Source: Stramenopiles sp. TOSAG23-6
Taxonomy: Eukaryota > Sar
DNA: 28,354 bases
Direction: 5' to 3'
Assembly (NCBI GenBank): GCA_900128565.1
Contig: LT635977.1
Coordinates: forward strand, 1-28,354
Shown here: positions 15,466-28,169 of the stretch, in pieces
Layout of the letters: the number at the start of each line of letters is the position of its first letter
How positions within the stretch are numbered: position 1 is the first letter of the stretch
Translations under genes and position numbers: made by a program
The notes under the pieces: generated by a model
The model's input: only the letters and a program-made list of their open reading frames with translations
The model's database searches: none
Told to the model about the DNA's origin: nothing

Positions 15466-16272
15466 ATGAAATTAATTCTCAACATTTTTCTCGTTGTGAC
15501 TACTACATATATTGTTAATGCTATTCATATGAGTAATGGAATAGTTCAAGATGATGGTGGACCTGGTATGACAGAGTCTGGAAACCTCGAAAGAGAGGAC
15601 ATCGAAAGAGAGGACATCGAAAGAGAGGACATCGAAAGAGATGCTCTAGCTCTCAAAATTATGATTGCAGAAGCAGAAGCAGAAAAAAACAACAGAAAAC
15701 TCGAAGCTTTGAATGCTCTCCTCTTAAGAACTTCTTCCATCCCAATGATAGCGATTGAAAACAGAAGAAACAAAGCTTTGGATGAAGGTCTTGAAAGAAC
15801 TGTTTCCATCCCAATGAATGCGCTTGCAAACAAAAGAAATGCTGTCTTTCCTAGAACTTCTTCCATTCCAATGATGGCGAATATTAATACTATGCCAGCA
15901 ACGATTCCAACTTTACAACTTGGTGGAAACGAAACACTCGCTCCACAAGGACATTTACAAAACGTTGAAAACGTTGGCAGTGTCCCTTCTTTCAGACGGG
16001 AACAGAAAGATGAAGCTAAGCGCATGTTACGTCTTTTCTATTATGTATTAAACACCTTTTCACTTAATGGTGGTTTTTTACGTAATGGTAGTGGTGGTGG
16101 TTCCAGTGGTGAGGCTGCGGATAATGGAGCACGCGTTCCACAAGGATCTAACGAACAAGATTTTGTTGGATATGTTGTTGATTCAGCTTTTGACTTTCTT
16201 CGAAGTCGTGAGGCACTTCTGATTTCTGGAATGTTGGCGGCATTCGCTGCTGGGACAAGATGGAGACGCTAG
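15466..16272 (+). CDS. Secreted repeat protein, mirror copy
   Basis: Same 268-residue protein as at 12083-12889. The 15-base tandem repeat is at 15586-15645. Convergent with the beta-hydroxylase-like gene. Confidence 0.73.
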   Translation: MKLILNIFLVVTTTYIVNAIHMSNGIVQDDGGPGMTESGNLEREDIEREDIEREDIERDALALKIMIAEAEAEKNNRKLEALNALLLRTSSIPMIAIENRRNKALDEGLERTVSIPMNALANKRNAVFPRTSSIPMMANINTMPATIPTLQLGGNETLAPQGHLQNVENVGSVPSFRREQKDEAKRMLRLFYYVLNTFSLNGGFLRNGSGGGSSGEAADNGARVPQGSNEQDFVGYVVDSAFDFLRSREALLISGMLAAFAAGTRWRR

Positions 16273-16373
16273 TAATGACTTTAATTGCATTTCGGTGTTT
16301 TGGCTAAACTCCAAACCTAATGTTCATACAGTGAAGAAAGATATAATAAAAGTGATTGGACTGTTTTTATTTT

Positions 16374-18290
16374 TCAATCCTCTAAAATATCAGGGTGGCA
16401 AATATGCGCAACTAAAGCATACCTTGACTTAATTGTTGATATATTCCATGCATAATGTACAAAAGAATCATCCCATACTTCTACCTTCCCCACGCGCAAT
16501 GGCCTTGTCTCATAGCCTACATTCAATCCACTGGTACTCTCAGAGCTTATGAATGATTCAGGAACAATTAGAGGTAAATGTATCGTCAATCGGGAATTTG
16601 TTGGACCAGTGTGTAACTTGAGACTTGAACGGGGTCCTAATTTAAGGAATGACACAGAGCCCGATACATTTTGATTATTTACACATCCTCTTCGATTTGA
16701 TATTAATTGTGTTTTCTGTAATATCTTACAGACGTGTGTAGCTCTTTTACATGCTTCCTCGTTCCACACTCCATTAATGGCTAAAAGAAAAGACGACCAA
16801 CTAGATTTGGTGGTATTTCGTTTTGTATTGTTTTGCGTTGTTTTCTTCAGTAAATCTGTATCAAGCAGTGCAGCTGAGAATAATGAATCTTTATGTTTTG
16901 GTTCATCTTGTTGAAATGAAGATTGCAAAAGCTTCTTTAATTCTTTTATAATAATTGGTGCATTAGACTCAAGTTCATTCACAATACTTTGTAATTCCCT
17001 CCAATAAATTCCATTTTGAAACTGAATTTTTTCTGTCCACCATGGATATGCTCTTAGACGTATTAAATAATGTTCAGGTAATTGAAAATGATCCTTCCAT
17101 AATACAATATTATACTTTCGAAGAACTTCAAATATTGATTTAATTATCTTTGATTTTGTACATGAAATATTCACTGTTTGATGAAGTAAAAGTATAATTT
17201 TCCGAGCTGCACTTTTGATGATGTTATTTCTTGTCAAAAATAAATTTCCCTTTTTGAGTAATACTGACAATGTAAACTGCTTGGAACCCATTACATCTGG
17301 GAGTAAATTCGTGTCTAATAAATCTTTTTTTATAACAATTTCTTCACAATCAACAAAAGAACAGATAGAAGAGTGTAACCCTAACCCTAATCTATTTCCC
17401 TTGGAATCAAAATTGAAATGTTGAAATTGAGATGATATACACACATTGAATACTCTCAAATATACAGTCAATGCGTCTCTCATTTTATGTTGTACCTCAC
17501 TTTCTCTCATTTTGTGTTGTGTTTCACTTTTTGTGTCACTTGTCGATAATTCAACGCAATGTGCGTGTTGAATTCCTAAATGAAACGCAGCAGATTCAAC
17601 TATTTTTGTTTCAAAGTCGTCAATATCTTCAGCTTCTGATAGACAAATTGGTGAAGAACTAGCAGCCTTTTTGAAATGAAATACAGGGGTACCAAATGTC
17701 TTCAAAAAGTGGGTCACTGAAATAAAACGTCCGCTAGTAAATATTTTTATTTCGTTTGGTTTAGAGTGTTCGGGAGTACAGCCACCAAGAAATTTAAAAG
17801 AAATTGCTATTAAAGAATGGACAAGTTTGCGACTAAAGACACTCGATGAAGATACAGCTACTTCGTGTTGTAGTCGTGCAATCATTGCAAAATGAATCTC
17901 CACAAGCAATGAATGATATGATTCCTCTAATTTGTGTCCAAGTATAGCTGCTTCGCAGATTCGACAACGAAGGAGCAACTTTCTATAAATCAAATATAAT
18001 ATTCTTGTTGGTGGCATTGGTATAATCTTTTCAGCCCTAGAAGATACGTTTCTCGTGTCTAGAGAATTTAAAAACAATTGTTCGCCATACCAGGCAGCAA
18101 CAGTTGCTTCTTTTTTTCTATGAAATTGTTGAAGTTTATTTGATAAAAGCAAAACACGGTCAGCGACTTCATGCTCACTTTCTGAACCTAACGAAGACAC
18201 TGGGTTGAAAGAAAGAGAATGTAGACCTGTTATCCCAATTGAATGCTTTTGAATAAGTAGAATAAAAAATATCAATCCGCATCGCATCAT
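16374..18290 (-). CDS. Asp/Asn beta-hydroxylase-like protein, mirror copy
   Basis: Same 638-residue protein as at 10065-11981, ATG at 18290-18288. The oxygenase domain with both histidine ligands is intact. Confidence 0.83.
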   Translation of the reverse strand: MMRCGLIFFILLIQKHSIGITGLHSLSFNPVSSLGSESEHEVADRVLLLSNKLQQFHRKKEATVAAWYGEQLFLNSLDTRNVSSRAEKIIPMPPTRILYLIYRKLLLRCRICEAAILGHKLEESYHSLLVEIHFAMIARLQHEVAVSSSSVFSRKLVHSLIAISFKFLGGCTPEHSKPNEIKIFTSGRFISVTHFLKTFGTPVFHFKKAASSSPICLSEAEDIDDFETKIVESAAFHLGIQHAHCVELSTSDTKSETQHKMRESEVQHKMRDALTVYLRVFNVCISSQFQHFNFDSKGNRLGLGLHSSICSFVDCEEIVIKKDLLDTNLLPDVMGSKQFTLSVLLKKGNLFLTRNNIIKSAARKIILLLHQTVNISCTKSKIIKSIFEVLRKYNIVLWKDHFQLPEHYLIRLRAYPWWTEKIQFQNGIYWRELQSIVNELESNAPIIIKELKKLLQSSFQQDEPKHKDSLFSAALLDTDLLKKTTQNNTKRNTTKSSWSSFLLAINGVWNEEACKRATHVCKILQKTQLISNRRGCVNNQNVSGSVSFLKLGPRSSLKLHTGPTNSRLTIHLPLIVPESFISSESTSGLNVGYETRPLRVGKVEVWDDSFVHYAWNISTIKSRYALVAHICHPDILED

Positions 18291-18527
18291 TGTCAAAATA
18301 GACAAATTAAAGAGTGGATTTATTTATCTTGGCATACAATCAAGAAAATTTTAGCGTACGTACTACGTGTAAAGTTGACTAATGTTACATTGTTAACAGA
18401 AATTTAAATTGGTGCCACGTGGCAATTCTAACCAACTTGTCAAACTTTGTCAAAATAATATCATCATTCTCGCGGCGATGTAACAAAAGTTTACTAATCT
18501 TAAGAAACGCATTGGAAAGGAGTTGAA
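18291..18527. promoter_or_regulatory. Mirror of bidirectional promoter copy A
   Basis: The conserved block lies at 18369-18424. Same sequence as 9828-10064 reversed. Confidence 0.65.
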
Positions 18528-19115
18528 ATGTCAACAGCTCCCTCTAAAACTAGCATCGGTGACATTTACTTACGCGATTGGGTTGATGTGTATTATCCTC
18601 GGCATGTGACTCAATTTACTTCTCTACAAGATGTTTTTGATAGACTGTCAGCTTTTCATGTTGTTCCGCTTCCAAATTCAAAGCAACGTTCTGCAGCTTT
18701 ACGAAAAAGAAAACGAGAGAATAACGAAAGAATGGAGGAAATTAAAAAAAAATGTACCGTGATGACAAAAGAGGTGAATGACCTTATAAATAAAGTGCGT
18801 TCTCCTGATATTCCAGTGGAACAGAAACTATTATTAGAGGAATTAGTGCTTAGAAGTGACCTCATGGCTACACCTGCTCAGAGGCGCCGTTGGTTAAAAT
18901 TTATTCGAACTGCCTCTGATCGCCAACGGAGGGCAGAGGAAAAAGAAAAGCGTTCCATAATTCGCGAACAGAAAGCCCGTGAAGCTGCTGCAAAGAGGAA
19001 AGCAAAAGAAAAAGAACTTTTGAGTAAATTAGGAATTTCAAAAACACAGTCACCTAGAAAAATAGTTCAGCCAATACGCCAAAGTAGTAGAAAACGGAAA
19101 CCGAATTTGAGGTAA
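18528..19115 (+). CDS. Basic coiled-coil protein, mirror copy
   Basis: Same 195-residue protein as at 9240-9827. The possible donor GTAATT overlaps the stop region at about 19111. Confidence 0.73.
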   Translation: MSTAPSKTSIGDIYLRDWVDVYYPRHVTQFTSLQDVFDRLSAFHVVPLPNSKQRSAALRKRKRENNERMEEIKKKCTVMTKEVNDLINKVRSPDIPVEQKLLLEELVLRSDLMATPAQRRRWLKFIRTASDRQRRAEEKEKRSIIREQKAREAAAKRKAKEKELLSKLGISKTQSPRKIVQPIRQSSRKRKPNLR

Positions 19116-19482
19116 TTTTTGATATATAATATTATAAATACATCCTGAATCATAAAAAAGTTAGATTATTAAAAAACTAAGAGTATAGTACAATTGTATT
19201 TGAAAAAAATACAAACATCCATACGAAATTGTCTGACACTATTAAATTTGTTTTTTGGTTAGGTACAAAATTTCGTATGAAAAAAAACTCATCTTTCAAT
19301 ATTCTTTTTATTTATATTCAATCAAACTATATCAAATACAATTTAAAAGGTAAACCATATTCACACAATTTGCTACCATGTTTTAACTTGATTGAGTGTC
19401 ACTCAAGCGAATGTGGAATAAGCAAACCACATCATTTCGCGAAATCAAATGAGAATGCGCTTAGTGAGGATTCGTTAATAGT
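19116..19482. other. Mirror of convergent intergenic region
   Basis: Holds the stray introner-like core at 19257-19284 in reverse orientation. Otherwise AT-rich, with no gene seen. Confidence 0.5.
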
Positions 19483-20445
19483 TCATTCAGCATCACCATC
19501 AACCTCCATATTCGCCTTTGCAAGGGCCATCATAGTTTCATGCAACTCAGCGTCCTGTTCATTATTTGTCGCATGTGGTGCAACTTTAACATTAATACTT
19601 CCACCCTTTTCAGTAATCACTTCTTTGACCTTTTCAATCGATTTATTCAAGGTTTCAATACCAGCATTTTTATCAAGCGTGTTCAATTGCATAACATACA
19701 ATGGGGGAGCAACTAATTTGATTGACATGCTTTCAGTCTTTGAAATTGTCTTTCCCGCAGAAAGTGCAGCTTTGATTGCGTCAATACCTTCTACTGTAAA
19801 ACATGTAAGTTCAATATCTGCACGGACTTTAATCGCTTTTGCAGCAAGTTTGCGGTTGACGTCCTTCATAAGAGCTCTCATGATGTTTTCTGGAATATCC
19901 AAACCTCTGAAGACGTTTTCTGGATCTGTAACCGCAACTTTAAGAGCATCGAATGCATGACCGTACTTTTTAGACAATGGCCATGCAATATTCTTATAGA
20001 GGTCTTCGATGTACACTTTGCACTTTCTAGCAACGTTCAACAAAACACTATGTACTGTCTTAGACTTGTTGTAGCGGGCAGTGAATTTAGCGACATCCTC
20101 TGCAGGGACACGGCGTTTAGACAAATCCACATATCCCTTTTCCTTGTCAACACGAAGTACCAATACCACCTCTTGTCTGTTTACACGAATGAGTTTGTTG
20201 ATTGATCGAATACGTCTGCGTGAAAGCTCTGAAAGAAGAACCATACCTTCAATATTGTTGTACTCCATTAACGAGACGTAAGCTCCCAATGCCTCGACTT
20301 TTTTAACGTTTACCATTACCAACGTTTCAACTTCTGGAAAACGCTGTTTATAGTAACGACACTTACTCATGTGTTCTTCCTCAGTAGCATTGCGAAATAC
20401 ACCAGTTGGCTCATCGTGATCATTATCAGTACTTTCGGCCGCCAT
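19483..20445 (-). CDS. eIF2 subunit alpha, mirror copy
   Basis: Same 320-residue protein as at 7910-8872, with the Ser51-equivalent loop intact. The in-frame upstream ATG is at 20583-20581. Confidence 0.94.
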   Translation of the reverse strand: MAAESTDNDHDEPTGVFRNATEEEHMSKCRYYKQRFPEVETLVMVNVKKVEALGAYVSLMEYNNIEGMVLLSELSRRRIRSINKLIRVNRQEVVLVLRVDKEKGYVDLSKRRVPAEDVAKFTARYNKSKTVHSVLLNVARKCKVYIEDLYKNIAWPLSKKYGHAFDALKVAVTDPENVFRGLDIPENIMRALMKDVNRKLAAKAIKVRADIELTCFTVEGIDAIKAALSAGKTISKTESMSIKLVAPPLYVMQLNTLDKNAGIETLNKSIEKVKEVITEKGGSINVKVAPHATNNEQDAELHETMMALAKANMEVDGDAE

Positions 20446-20888
20446 TCTGATTATACAAACGATATATCTGTATATATGTTGATTGTGTACGTAGTCAAAG
20501 TTTATGTTCAGTTCCATATTTTCGTATAAGAATTTGATACCTAAATTTCTACGCGTGTGCATCTCAATCGTGTGAATTTTCATGGTGATAACTAGTACCG
20601 GGTATCTTTAGTGAAAAAAAGAAAAAAAAAGTCACGAAAAAACAAGAAAAATAATTTTTGATTTGTTTTTTGTTTTTGTTTTGTGTTTGTTTGTGTTGAT
20701 GTCAACACTCAAGTTCGAGTTAATGACAGCAGCAGTAAAAATCATTAAATTCTCAACTCTTGCTCAACGAACATAAACTATTGTGAACCCAGTATTAACA
20801 TTCCCGATTTGAACATTCAAGTAGTCTATATCGGTATCTATTAGTAATTGCAAGACGAGAGAAAGAACAAAACACATTTTAGTTACGT
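20446..20888. promoter_or_regulatory. Mirror of eIF2-alpha/ankyrin divergent promoter
   Basis: The shared motif (TGTCAACACTCAAG, then TTCGAGTTA) is at 20700-20722. Confidence 0.5.
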
Positions 20889-21574
20889 ATGGCTCATCTT
20901 CTTGTCATCACAAGGCATTGTTTCGTTGTGTGTATTGTAATTTTATTAACCATTCCAACGGTAACCATTTCTGCAATTCGTGGACACTCAAGTTCAAAAC
21001 CTTCAAAACTGGCAATTAGAACAAATGCAACAAATCCAACAAATCCAACAAATCCAACATTCAGAACTTTGGAGAAGCTGAAATCAGACGAAACAGTCAA
21101 TGAAAAACTTGCACCACATCTACTGGATATCAAGCTCCTTTGGGCAGCGCGACACGGTTATATTCGCACAGTAAATCTTTTGTTGCAGGCTGGAGCTTCT
21201 TGCAATGCAAAAGATCATAACAATCAGTCTGCTTTGCTATGGGCTGCAAATAATGGCCACTCTGAAATAGTAAGATTGTTAATCTCAGCTGGTGCTCTTG
21301 ATGATGTACGTTTTCACTTTTTGAATTTATTTTTTCGTTCGTACTAAATTTTTTGCCTAACGATTTTTTTTTTTTTTTTGGAAAAAAAACAATAAATGTT
21401 GCAGTGATTGAAGATTATCTCGATAGATTACACCAGTCAAACAAATCAAAATTATCTCCGTCACAGTATAATGACAATAAAGCCACATATAACCCTAACC
21501 CTAGTAGTCCTAATGATGAAAATTGGCCAATTCTTTGTAATCTGTGGTTTTGGCCGGTTCCTTGTACATGGTGA
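20889..21574 (+). CDS. Ankyrin-repeat protein, mirror copy
   Basis: Exon 1 is 20889-21305 and exon 2 about 21405-21574, with the intron at 21306-21404. Same splice ambiguity as at 6781-7466. Confidence 0.73.
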
Positions 21575-22050
21575 AAACAAGGGGGTGAAAACTTTAACCC
21601 TGCCTGAAAAAAAAATTGTTTAGTACGGAATTTTCTTTCGTACCGTAACGAATTTAGAATTTACTACTATATAGATATTGCTACTATAAAAAACTACGTA
21701 TTTTTAAAAAAGTTAAAAAACGTGTTGTTTGCTTTTGCATCTTTCAAACTATCTGGTTCAATATTGTTTTTTCGATAGAACTTTTTAATAATTCCTAATG
21801 ATAACATTCGACCACAACTTTCTCATAAAGTAATCATCATCATCCAAGAATATGAAATAATAATTTTGTATTGAGAGACAGGAACCGTCAATTATTTTTA
21901 CGAAAAAACACGAAAAAACAAGAAAAATGTAAAATTTATACCGATCAGCTGACCAAGGAGCTTGACTTCAGGAACTCAGAATTTACCTCGTGGTATCAAT
22001 TCTACCATTTGTATATTGAAAACAAAATACATTTGCAACTATTTTTCAAA
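21575..22050. other. Mirror of ankyrin-LRR spacer
   Basis: Contains direct-repeat copy 2 (21744-21942) with the LRR codon relic at its start, and the LRR 5' region. No gene seen. Confidence 0.5.
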
Positions 22051-23394
22051 ATGAATTATCTCTGTATTGTGCTGCTATTATTGATGATAATAAGTATAAG
22101 AGAAAGTAAAGGAGCTACAACAGCAGAAATTACACTAGGCCTAAGAGGAGGTCCTACTTCGCAATTATCTCGCAGCGATTTAGGTAGTTTCTCTGCTGTT
22201 TCACGTGCGATGAACAAGGCAAGTGAAGTTGAATTTGGCATACGCGCACTTCGTACATCTAAAATGGTGAAAGAACTGATGCAATTATCGAGTGGAAATG
22301 TAGATATTAATTCCGTCAATCAACATAAAGATGAGTCATCAATTCAATGGCTACGCCGTCTAGAAGGTATTCGTAAGGAATTGGAAAGAAATGCTTTAAC
22401 TGTATTGTATGATACTACAGGTGGAATCAATTGGAGTCGTAATAAAAATTGGAAGACAGATCAAGATATTTGTACATGGGATGGAGTAACGTGTAATGAA
22501 AGAGGGTGGGTTACTAAATTGCACTTGTGGAGCAACAACCTATCTGGTTCAATACCAACGGAAATTGGTCTACTAAGAAATCTTGAAATGTTAATCTTGA
22601 ATCACAACGAACTAACTGGTTCAATCCCAACGGAAATTGGTCAACTAATAAAGCTCCAAGATTTGATCTTGGACGAAAACCAACTAACTGGTTCAATACC
22701 AACAGAAATTGGTCAACTATCAAGTCTCACTCAATTGTCCTTGCCATTCAACAAACTATCTGGCTCAATCCCAGCAGAAATTGGTCTACTAAGAAATCTC
22801 AAAGTTTTGGACTTGCGTATCAACCAACTATCTGGTCCAATACCTTCGGAAATTGGTCAACTAACAAAGCTCAAAGAATTGATTTTGCGGAAAAACCAAA
22901 TATCTGGTGCAATTCCAAAAGAAATTGGTCAACTAACGAAGCTAAGAGATTTGTCCTTGTCTCACAACAAACTATCTGATCCGATTCCAACGGAAATTGG
23001 TCAACTAAAAAGTCTTGTAAATTTTTACTTGTTCAACACCAGACTATCTGGTACAATTCCAAAAGAAATTGGTCAACTAACAAGTCTCGTTAGATTGTAC
23101 TTGAACGACAACCAACTATCTGGTGCAGTACCAACTGAAATTGGTCTACTAACAAATCTTGAACGTTTGATCTTGGGAGACAACAGCCTATCTGGTTCTA
23201 TACCAAAAGAAATTGGGCAACTAACAAAACTTGAAAATTTGAATTTGGGTTTCAACAAACTATCTGGCTCCATTCCAAAAGAAATTGGTCAACTAACAAG
23301 TCTTGTTAGATTGGATTTGCAGAGAAACAACCTATCTGGTCGAATACCAGAGGAAATTGGTCAACTAACAAATTTTTTTGGTTTTTTACATTGA
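22051..23394 (+). CDS. Secreted LRR protein, mirror copy
   Basis: Same 447-residue, twelve-repeat protein as at 4961-6304. Upstream extension to 21871 would need a TTG start, so ATG 22051, directly before the signal peptide, is chosen. Confidence 0.88.
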   Translation: MNYLCIVLLLLMIISIRESKGATTAEITLGLRGGPTSQLSRSDLGSFSAVSRAMNKASEVEFGIRALRTSKMVKELMQLSSGNVDINSVNQHKDESSIQWLRRLEGIRKELERNALTVLYDTTGGINWSRNKNWKTDQDICTWDGVTCNERGWVTKLHLWSNNLSGSIPTEIGLLRNLEMLILNHNELTGSIPTEIGQLIKLQDLILDENQLTGSIPTEIGQLSSLTQLSLPFNKLSGSIPAEIGLLRNLKVLDLRINQLSGPIPSEIGQLTKLKELILRKNQISGAIPKEIGQLTKLRDLSLSHNKLSDPIPTEIGQLKSLVNFYLFNTRLSGTIPKEIGQLTSLVRLYLNDNQLSGAVPTEIGLLTNLERLILGDNSLSGSIPKEIGQLTKLENLNLGFNKLSGSIPKEIGQLTSLVRLDLQRNNLSGRIPEEIGQLTNFFGFLH

Positions 23395-23885
23395 TTTGAA
23401 ATTAGAAAAACAATTGGGTAAATATATCTAGTTGGTTCAGTATTGTTTTTTCGATAACTTTTCATGTTATATATGTTATTTTTTTGATAAATAATAAATG
23501 TACAAAATGTATATAAAATGGTATTATCAAAATATTTTGAAACAAAATTAGAGAACTTTTTAATAATTCCTAATGATAACATTCGACCACAACTTTCTCA
23601 TAAAGTATATATCATCATCATTCAAGAATATGAAATAATAATTTTGTATTGAGAGACAGGAACAGTTAATTATTTTTAGGAAAAAACACGAAAAAACATT
23701 TAAAATTTATACCCTTGAGTCAAAACTACAAATGCACTACAAATTATAAATACCTTGACAAACTCAAGTGTCGTTCGAGTTATAGGACTGTGTGCGCTTA
23801 CAACATTAATAACTGAAAAGTTTTATTATTAAACCTTTCAAGAATACATCTAATACATTTACTTTGATAACGTGGAACACGGAGT
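23395..23885. promoter_or_regulatory. Mirror of LRR 3' flank and GAA1 upstream region
   Basis: Direct-repeat copy 1 is at 23423-23713 and the GAA1 promoter motif at 23755-23782. Confidence 0.5.
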
Positions 23886-26810
23886 ATGGGAAGCATCATC
23901 ACTAAATTAGTGCCACCTGATTATAAAGTTTCAATAGCGTCTAATGTGTGGAAGTGGCGTAGTGCTTTCTCAATACTTTTCTTTATCCTTGGTATTGTAT
24001 GGATTTCTTTATTCCCTCTCGCATGTATAACATGTGGTGAAACGAAATGCAGGGGTACGTATCTATCTGAGAATGCCTTAATGCCTGGCTCATCGCTAGT
24101 TTCTTTTAGCAATGCTGAGATATCGCGTGCAAAAGAATTCGACGCTGCATTTTGGGAAATGCCACCTTCGAAAATTGGTGCAAAGTCTCACCAACGTCGT
24201 GATTGGTTATTGTCAACCCTTAGAGATATGGGTATAGAGGCAAATATTCACCGTTATGAGGTTGATGGTGTCGAGCGATATAATGTATATGGAGTTCTAA
24301 GGGCATCGAGAGCCTCTGGAGCTGAAGGCATGGTACTAGCCGTCACTGGTGCTAATGAAGATGTAAGTAAGAATAGACTACACTCAACTACAAGGGATAC
24401 GAATTATACCTCTGGACTAGCAACATCTTTAGCTCTTTTTGAAATGTTAACGAAACTAAATTGGCTTGCTAAAGATTGTGTTCTTCTGATTCCATTAGAT
24501 ATTGATCTTAACAATCCTCTGGAAAACCCTAATCAAAACAAAAAACAAAAACAAAACAATCAACAAGGATTACCTTTGTCATATGGTATTGAAGCATGGC
24601 TTGAAGCATACACATTACCACAACCTAAACTATCACAATCATTTCTGCGTGTTGGAACGATTCGCGGTGCAATTGTTGTTCAAGCTTCAGTCGATTTTGG
24701 ACGTTTTACACATATAGGTAAGTAAAAAAACATCGAANTTNTGTTTTTTTTTTTTCGTACGAAATTTCGTACCTAACAAATTTTTTAGAATTTTTTTTGA
24801 AATATTTTTCCAAAATATAGCAGCACTTCTTCCTGGTATAAACGGTCAATTACCTAATTTGGACTTGTTTAATGTTGTTGAAAAAGTTTCAGATGTTCCA
24901 ATCATGTTGACAAGAACAGCACATATTGATTCCTTTGCGAAATTTACAGTAATAGCCATGCCATATTTTAAACAATTTCTTCTTTGCATTCCAAAAAAAT
25001 TTCGACATTATTTTAATGATTATCTTCAGAAAATGGCAGGAGTTTTGCGTTTTAGTGGAAGCCTTGCTCGTGGTCCATTAGGGCCTCATGCTCATTTTAG
25101 TAAATATAATATTGAAGCGTTGACAATTACACCTGTTACAATTGGTAGAAAGACATATGGTGGTGCAAGATCAAAATCATTTGGTGTTCTTGTGGAAAAA
25201 CTTTTACGAAGTATGTACGTAACCCTAACCCTACCTAAATACGAACCCTAACCCTACCTTAAAAAAACAAACCTAACCCTATTGAATAGTATATATATAT
25301 TTCTTGGTACACATCAAAATCATACCAAGTTTTTGTTTTTAACAAATATCAAATTTGACATATTGTGTAACACTGTAGTAATAATTTAGAGGAAAGATTT
25401 CATCAATCATTTTGTAGGTTTTCATTATTTTACATTTTTTTAAAATTTTTTTTCCAAAAAACGTTTCGTACGAAATTTTGTACCTAACAAAAAATTTGAA
25501 ATTTTTTTTTGAAATATTTTGAAAAAATACATGGTTTTATATATTACCCTCTCCGACACTAATGGTCACTATTGGTGAATATAGTTTTGTTTTGCTTTTG
25601 ATATGTATTCCTGTAATTATAAAAATCTTAGGTTTGATTTATTCCGTGGACAGACTCGATTTTGTCGGTGCTCTATGTAGGTTAACCCTAACCCTACCCT
25701 TACTTTTACATTTTTTTTTTTTTTTGTACGAAATTTTGTACCTAACAAATTTTCACATTTCAATTTTTTTTTTAAATATATGGCCATCCTTGCTACCTTT
25801 TGCGATGGGGGGAATATTGTTTATTGTATCTACACAATCGTTAGAACAATACAAAAACAAACTTTATTTTTTAGATGTTTTCAAAACAAATGGTATCGGA
25901 GATTTTTTTGTAGAGGTTTTGAATAAGATTGCATTGTTTTTTCATAATGTTTTAGTAGGTAGAAATTTTGTAGAAAATATATTGATTATTATGTAAGTTT
26001 TATTTATTTTTTTTGTTTTCCGTAAAAAAAAAATCGAATTTATTTTTTATAGTAAATTTTGTACCTAACAAAATTTTTTAGATTTTTTTTTTGAAATATT
26101 TTTCCAAAATATATGCTATGTACGGAAGGTTTAATTTTCATGTATGTCGGTTATAATTTAATGTACGCAAAGGGACGTACTGGTCGTTGGCAGGCTGTTA
26201 AAATTATAACACTCATTATTTGGCTTTCAATACATCTTGTCCTTGGCCTTGGCAATTTTTCACTTGCTTGTAGGTTAACCCTAACCCTAACCCAAGTTTT
26301 CATTTTAATTTCTTTTTTTTTTAATTTTTTTTCGTAGATAATTTTGTACCTAATGTTAATTTTTTTTTGAAATATTTTTCCAAAATATAGTACTTTCTGG
26401 ATTAATCACTGTCCCATTTTTAACAATAGTTCAGCCACTGCTCTCAACAAATTCAATCACAATGAAAGATGTTCTTCAGGTATATTTTATTTTATTTTTT
26501 CAATTTTTTGTCTAAATTTTTTTTTTATAGTAAATTTTGTACCTAACAATTTTTTTTTAGATTTTTTTTGAAATATTTTTCTACAATACAGTTACTGTTT
26601 TTAGTCTTCTTATCACCGGTTTCGATATTTTTTGTATTTATTCCAAAAATAAGTCATAGTATTGGCGTACATCATGAAATATTGAATCTTGAAACATTTA
26701 AAAATGATTGGAATAATTATGGAAATTGGATTTATCCTTTAATTTGTATTTGTTATACACCTATACACTCTATTGCTACGGCTATTGCATTTACAGGGCA
26801 AGTGCAATGA
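23886..26810 (+). CDS. GAA1: GPI transamidase subunit GAA1, mirror copy
   Basis: Exons 23886-24717, 24821-25214, 25379-25413, 25533-25676, 25782-25992, 26115-26269, 26391-26479 and 26592-26810 join to 692 codons. The N bases in intron 1 are at 24738 and 24741. The possible ninth exon is 27003-27092, reached from a donor at 26802. Confidence 0.92.
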
Positions 26811-27096
26811 CGTATACGAATAGAGTATTGTAGGTAATAGCTATGAATTTTCATACCATTTTTTTTATACTTTTTTTTTTTAATTTTGTTGTAAAAATAA
26901 AATATGATTTTTTTCTTGTGCAATTTAAATTGAATATTTCAAAATAATATGATTTTTTAATTCTAGAATCGCAGTATTTCGTGTTTCAATTTTTTCAGTC
27001 AGCAAAAAAAAACACAGAAGAAGAAGAATGACTCATCATCATCGCTACCTACAAAGAATACAATATTAGATAAAGTAGAATTACTAAAGTAATATC
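26811..27096 (+). other. Mirror of GAA1-UBR spacer
   Basis: Polypyrimidine tract and CAGTCAG acceptor before 27003, then the open lysine-rich stretch ending TAA at 27090-27092, four bases before the UBR ATG. Confidence 0.45.
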
Positions 27097-28169
27097 ATGG
27101 TAGAGCATTGGACTGGATATCATGATTTATATATAGACATTAAGCGCAGATTGTATGAAGGTCGCTTCACTGATGGTGAGAATGCTGATATTTCTCATCC
27201 TAAACCTAACGTAGCAACTTTATTGTCTACAAAGTTATTAGATGAGCCAGAGTTAGAAAGGCAGTGTTTAGATGTTTCGACTTTAAAAAACTACTTACAA
27301 TCCTTTAGTGACGGAGATGCATCGAAATCTCAGTTGTGTGGCAAGGTGTTTCAACATGGAGATATTGTATATTTTTGCAAAACATGTGCCGCTGATCCAA
27401 CTTGTGTTTTATGCGCAAAATGTTTTTTAGCTGGAGATCACGTAGATCACGAATTCCATTATTACCGTAGTCAAGGACAAGGAGGTTGTTGTGATTGTGG
27501 TGATCCTGAGGCAATTAACCCTAAAGGATTTTGTTGTCTTCATGGTGGTGTAGATATTATAACAAATACTAATAAAGAAAGCGATGAAAACACTAATTTG
27601 AGTGAAAATTGGTCATACACTGATGAGGATTTGACAGAGACGTTCCAGAGTCTTCCACCAACTCTACAACAATCAGCCCCTGCAGTTATTGCTGGTGCTG
27701 TAGACTTTCTCCGAGAAACGGCAGAACACTGTGTTAGCTGTTATGATGACCAAGCTTTACTTCAATCTGTTGCTCGTCAAGAATTTAACGAAAAGCAGAA
27801 TGAAATTGAATGGGACAAGAATTTCACTGAACACAATGTAGAATATTTTTTCCCCGATTTATTACAGTGTTCAGTAAAGAAACTCAAGGTAATCATTAAA
27901 GAAAATGGTGGAGATGTTTCTGATTGTATTACAAAAAATGATCTAAGAGCGCGTGTCGCAGAATCTTTTTTTTCATCGTCAAAATCAGATTTGAAATGTA
28001 AATGTAGCCCTAACCCTAGTTCCCTATTGGAAAAGTGGGTTATTTTCATGCATAATGATGATGTTCATACTTTTGATGAAGTACATACAGCTCTAAGTAA
28101 AGTTGGTGTTGATGATGAAATGTGTAAATCTATCGCTCTTGATATTGATAAAAAAGGTAGTGGACAAAT
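27097..28169 (+). CDS. UBR-box N-recognin, mirror copy, 5' part
   Basis: Same UBR box and ClpS-like domain as at 186-1258. The gene leaves the window in its first visible intron. Confidence 0.88.
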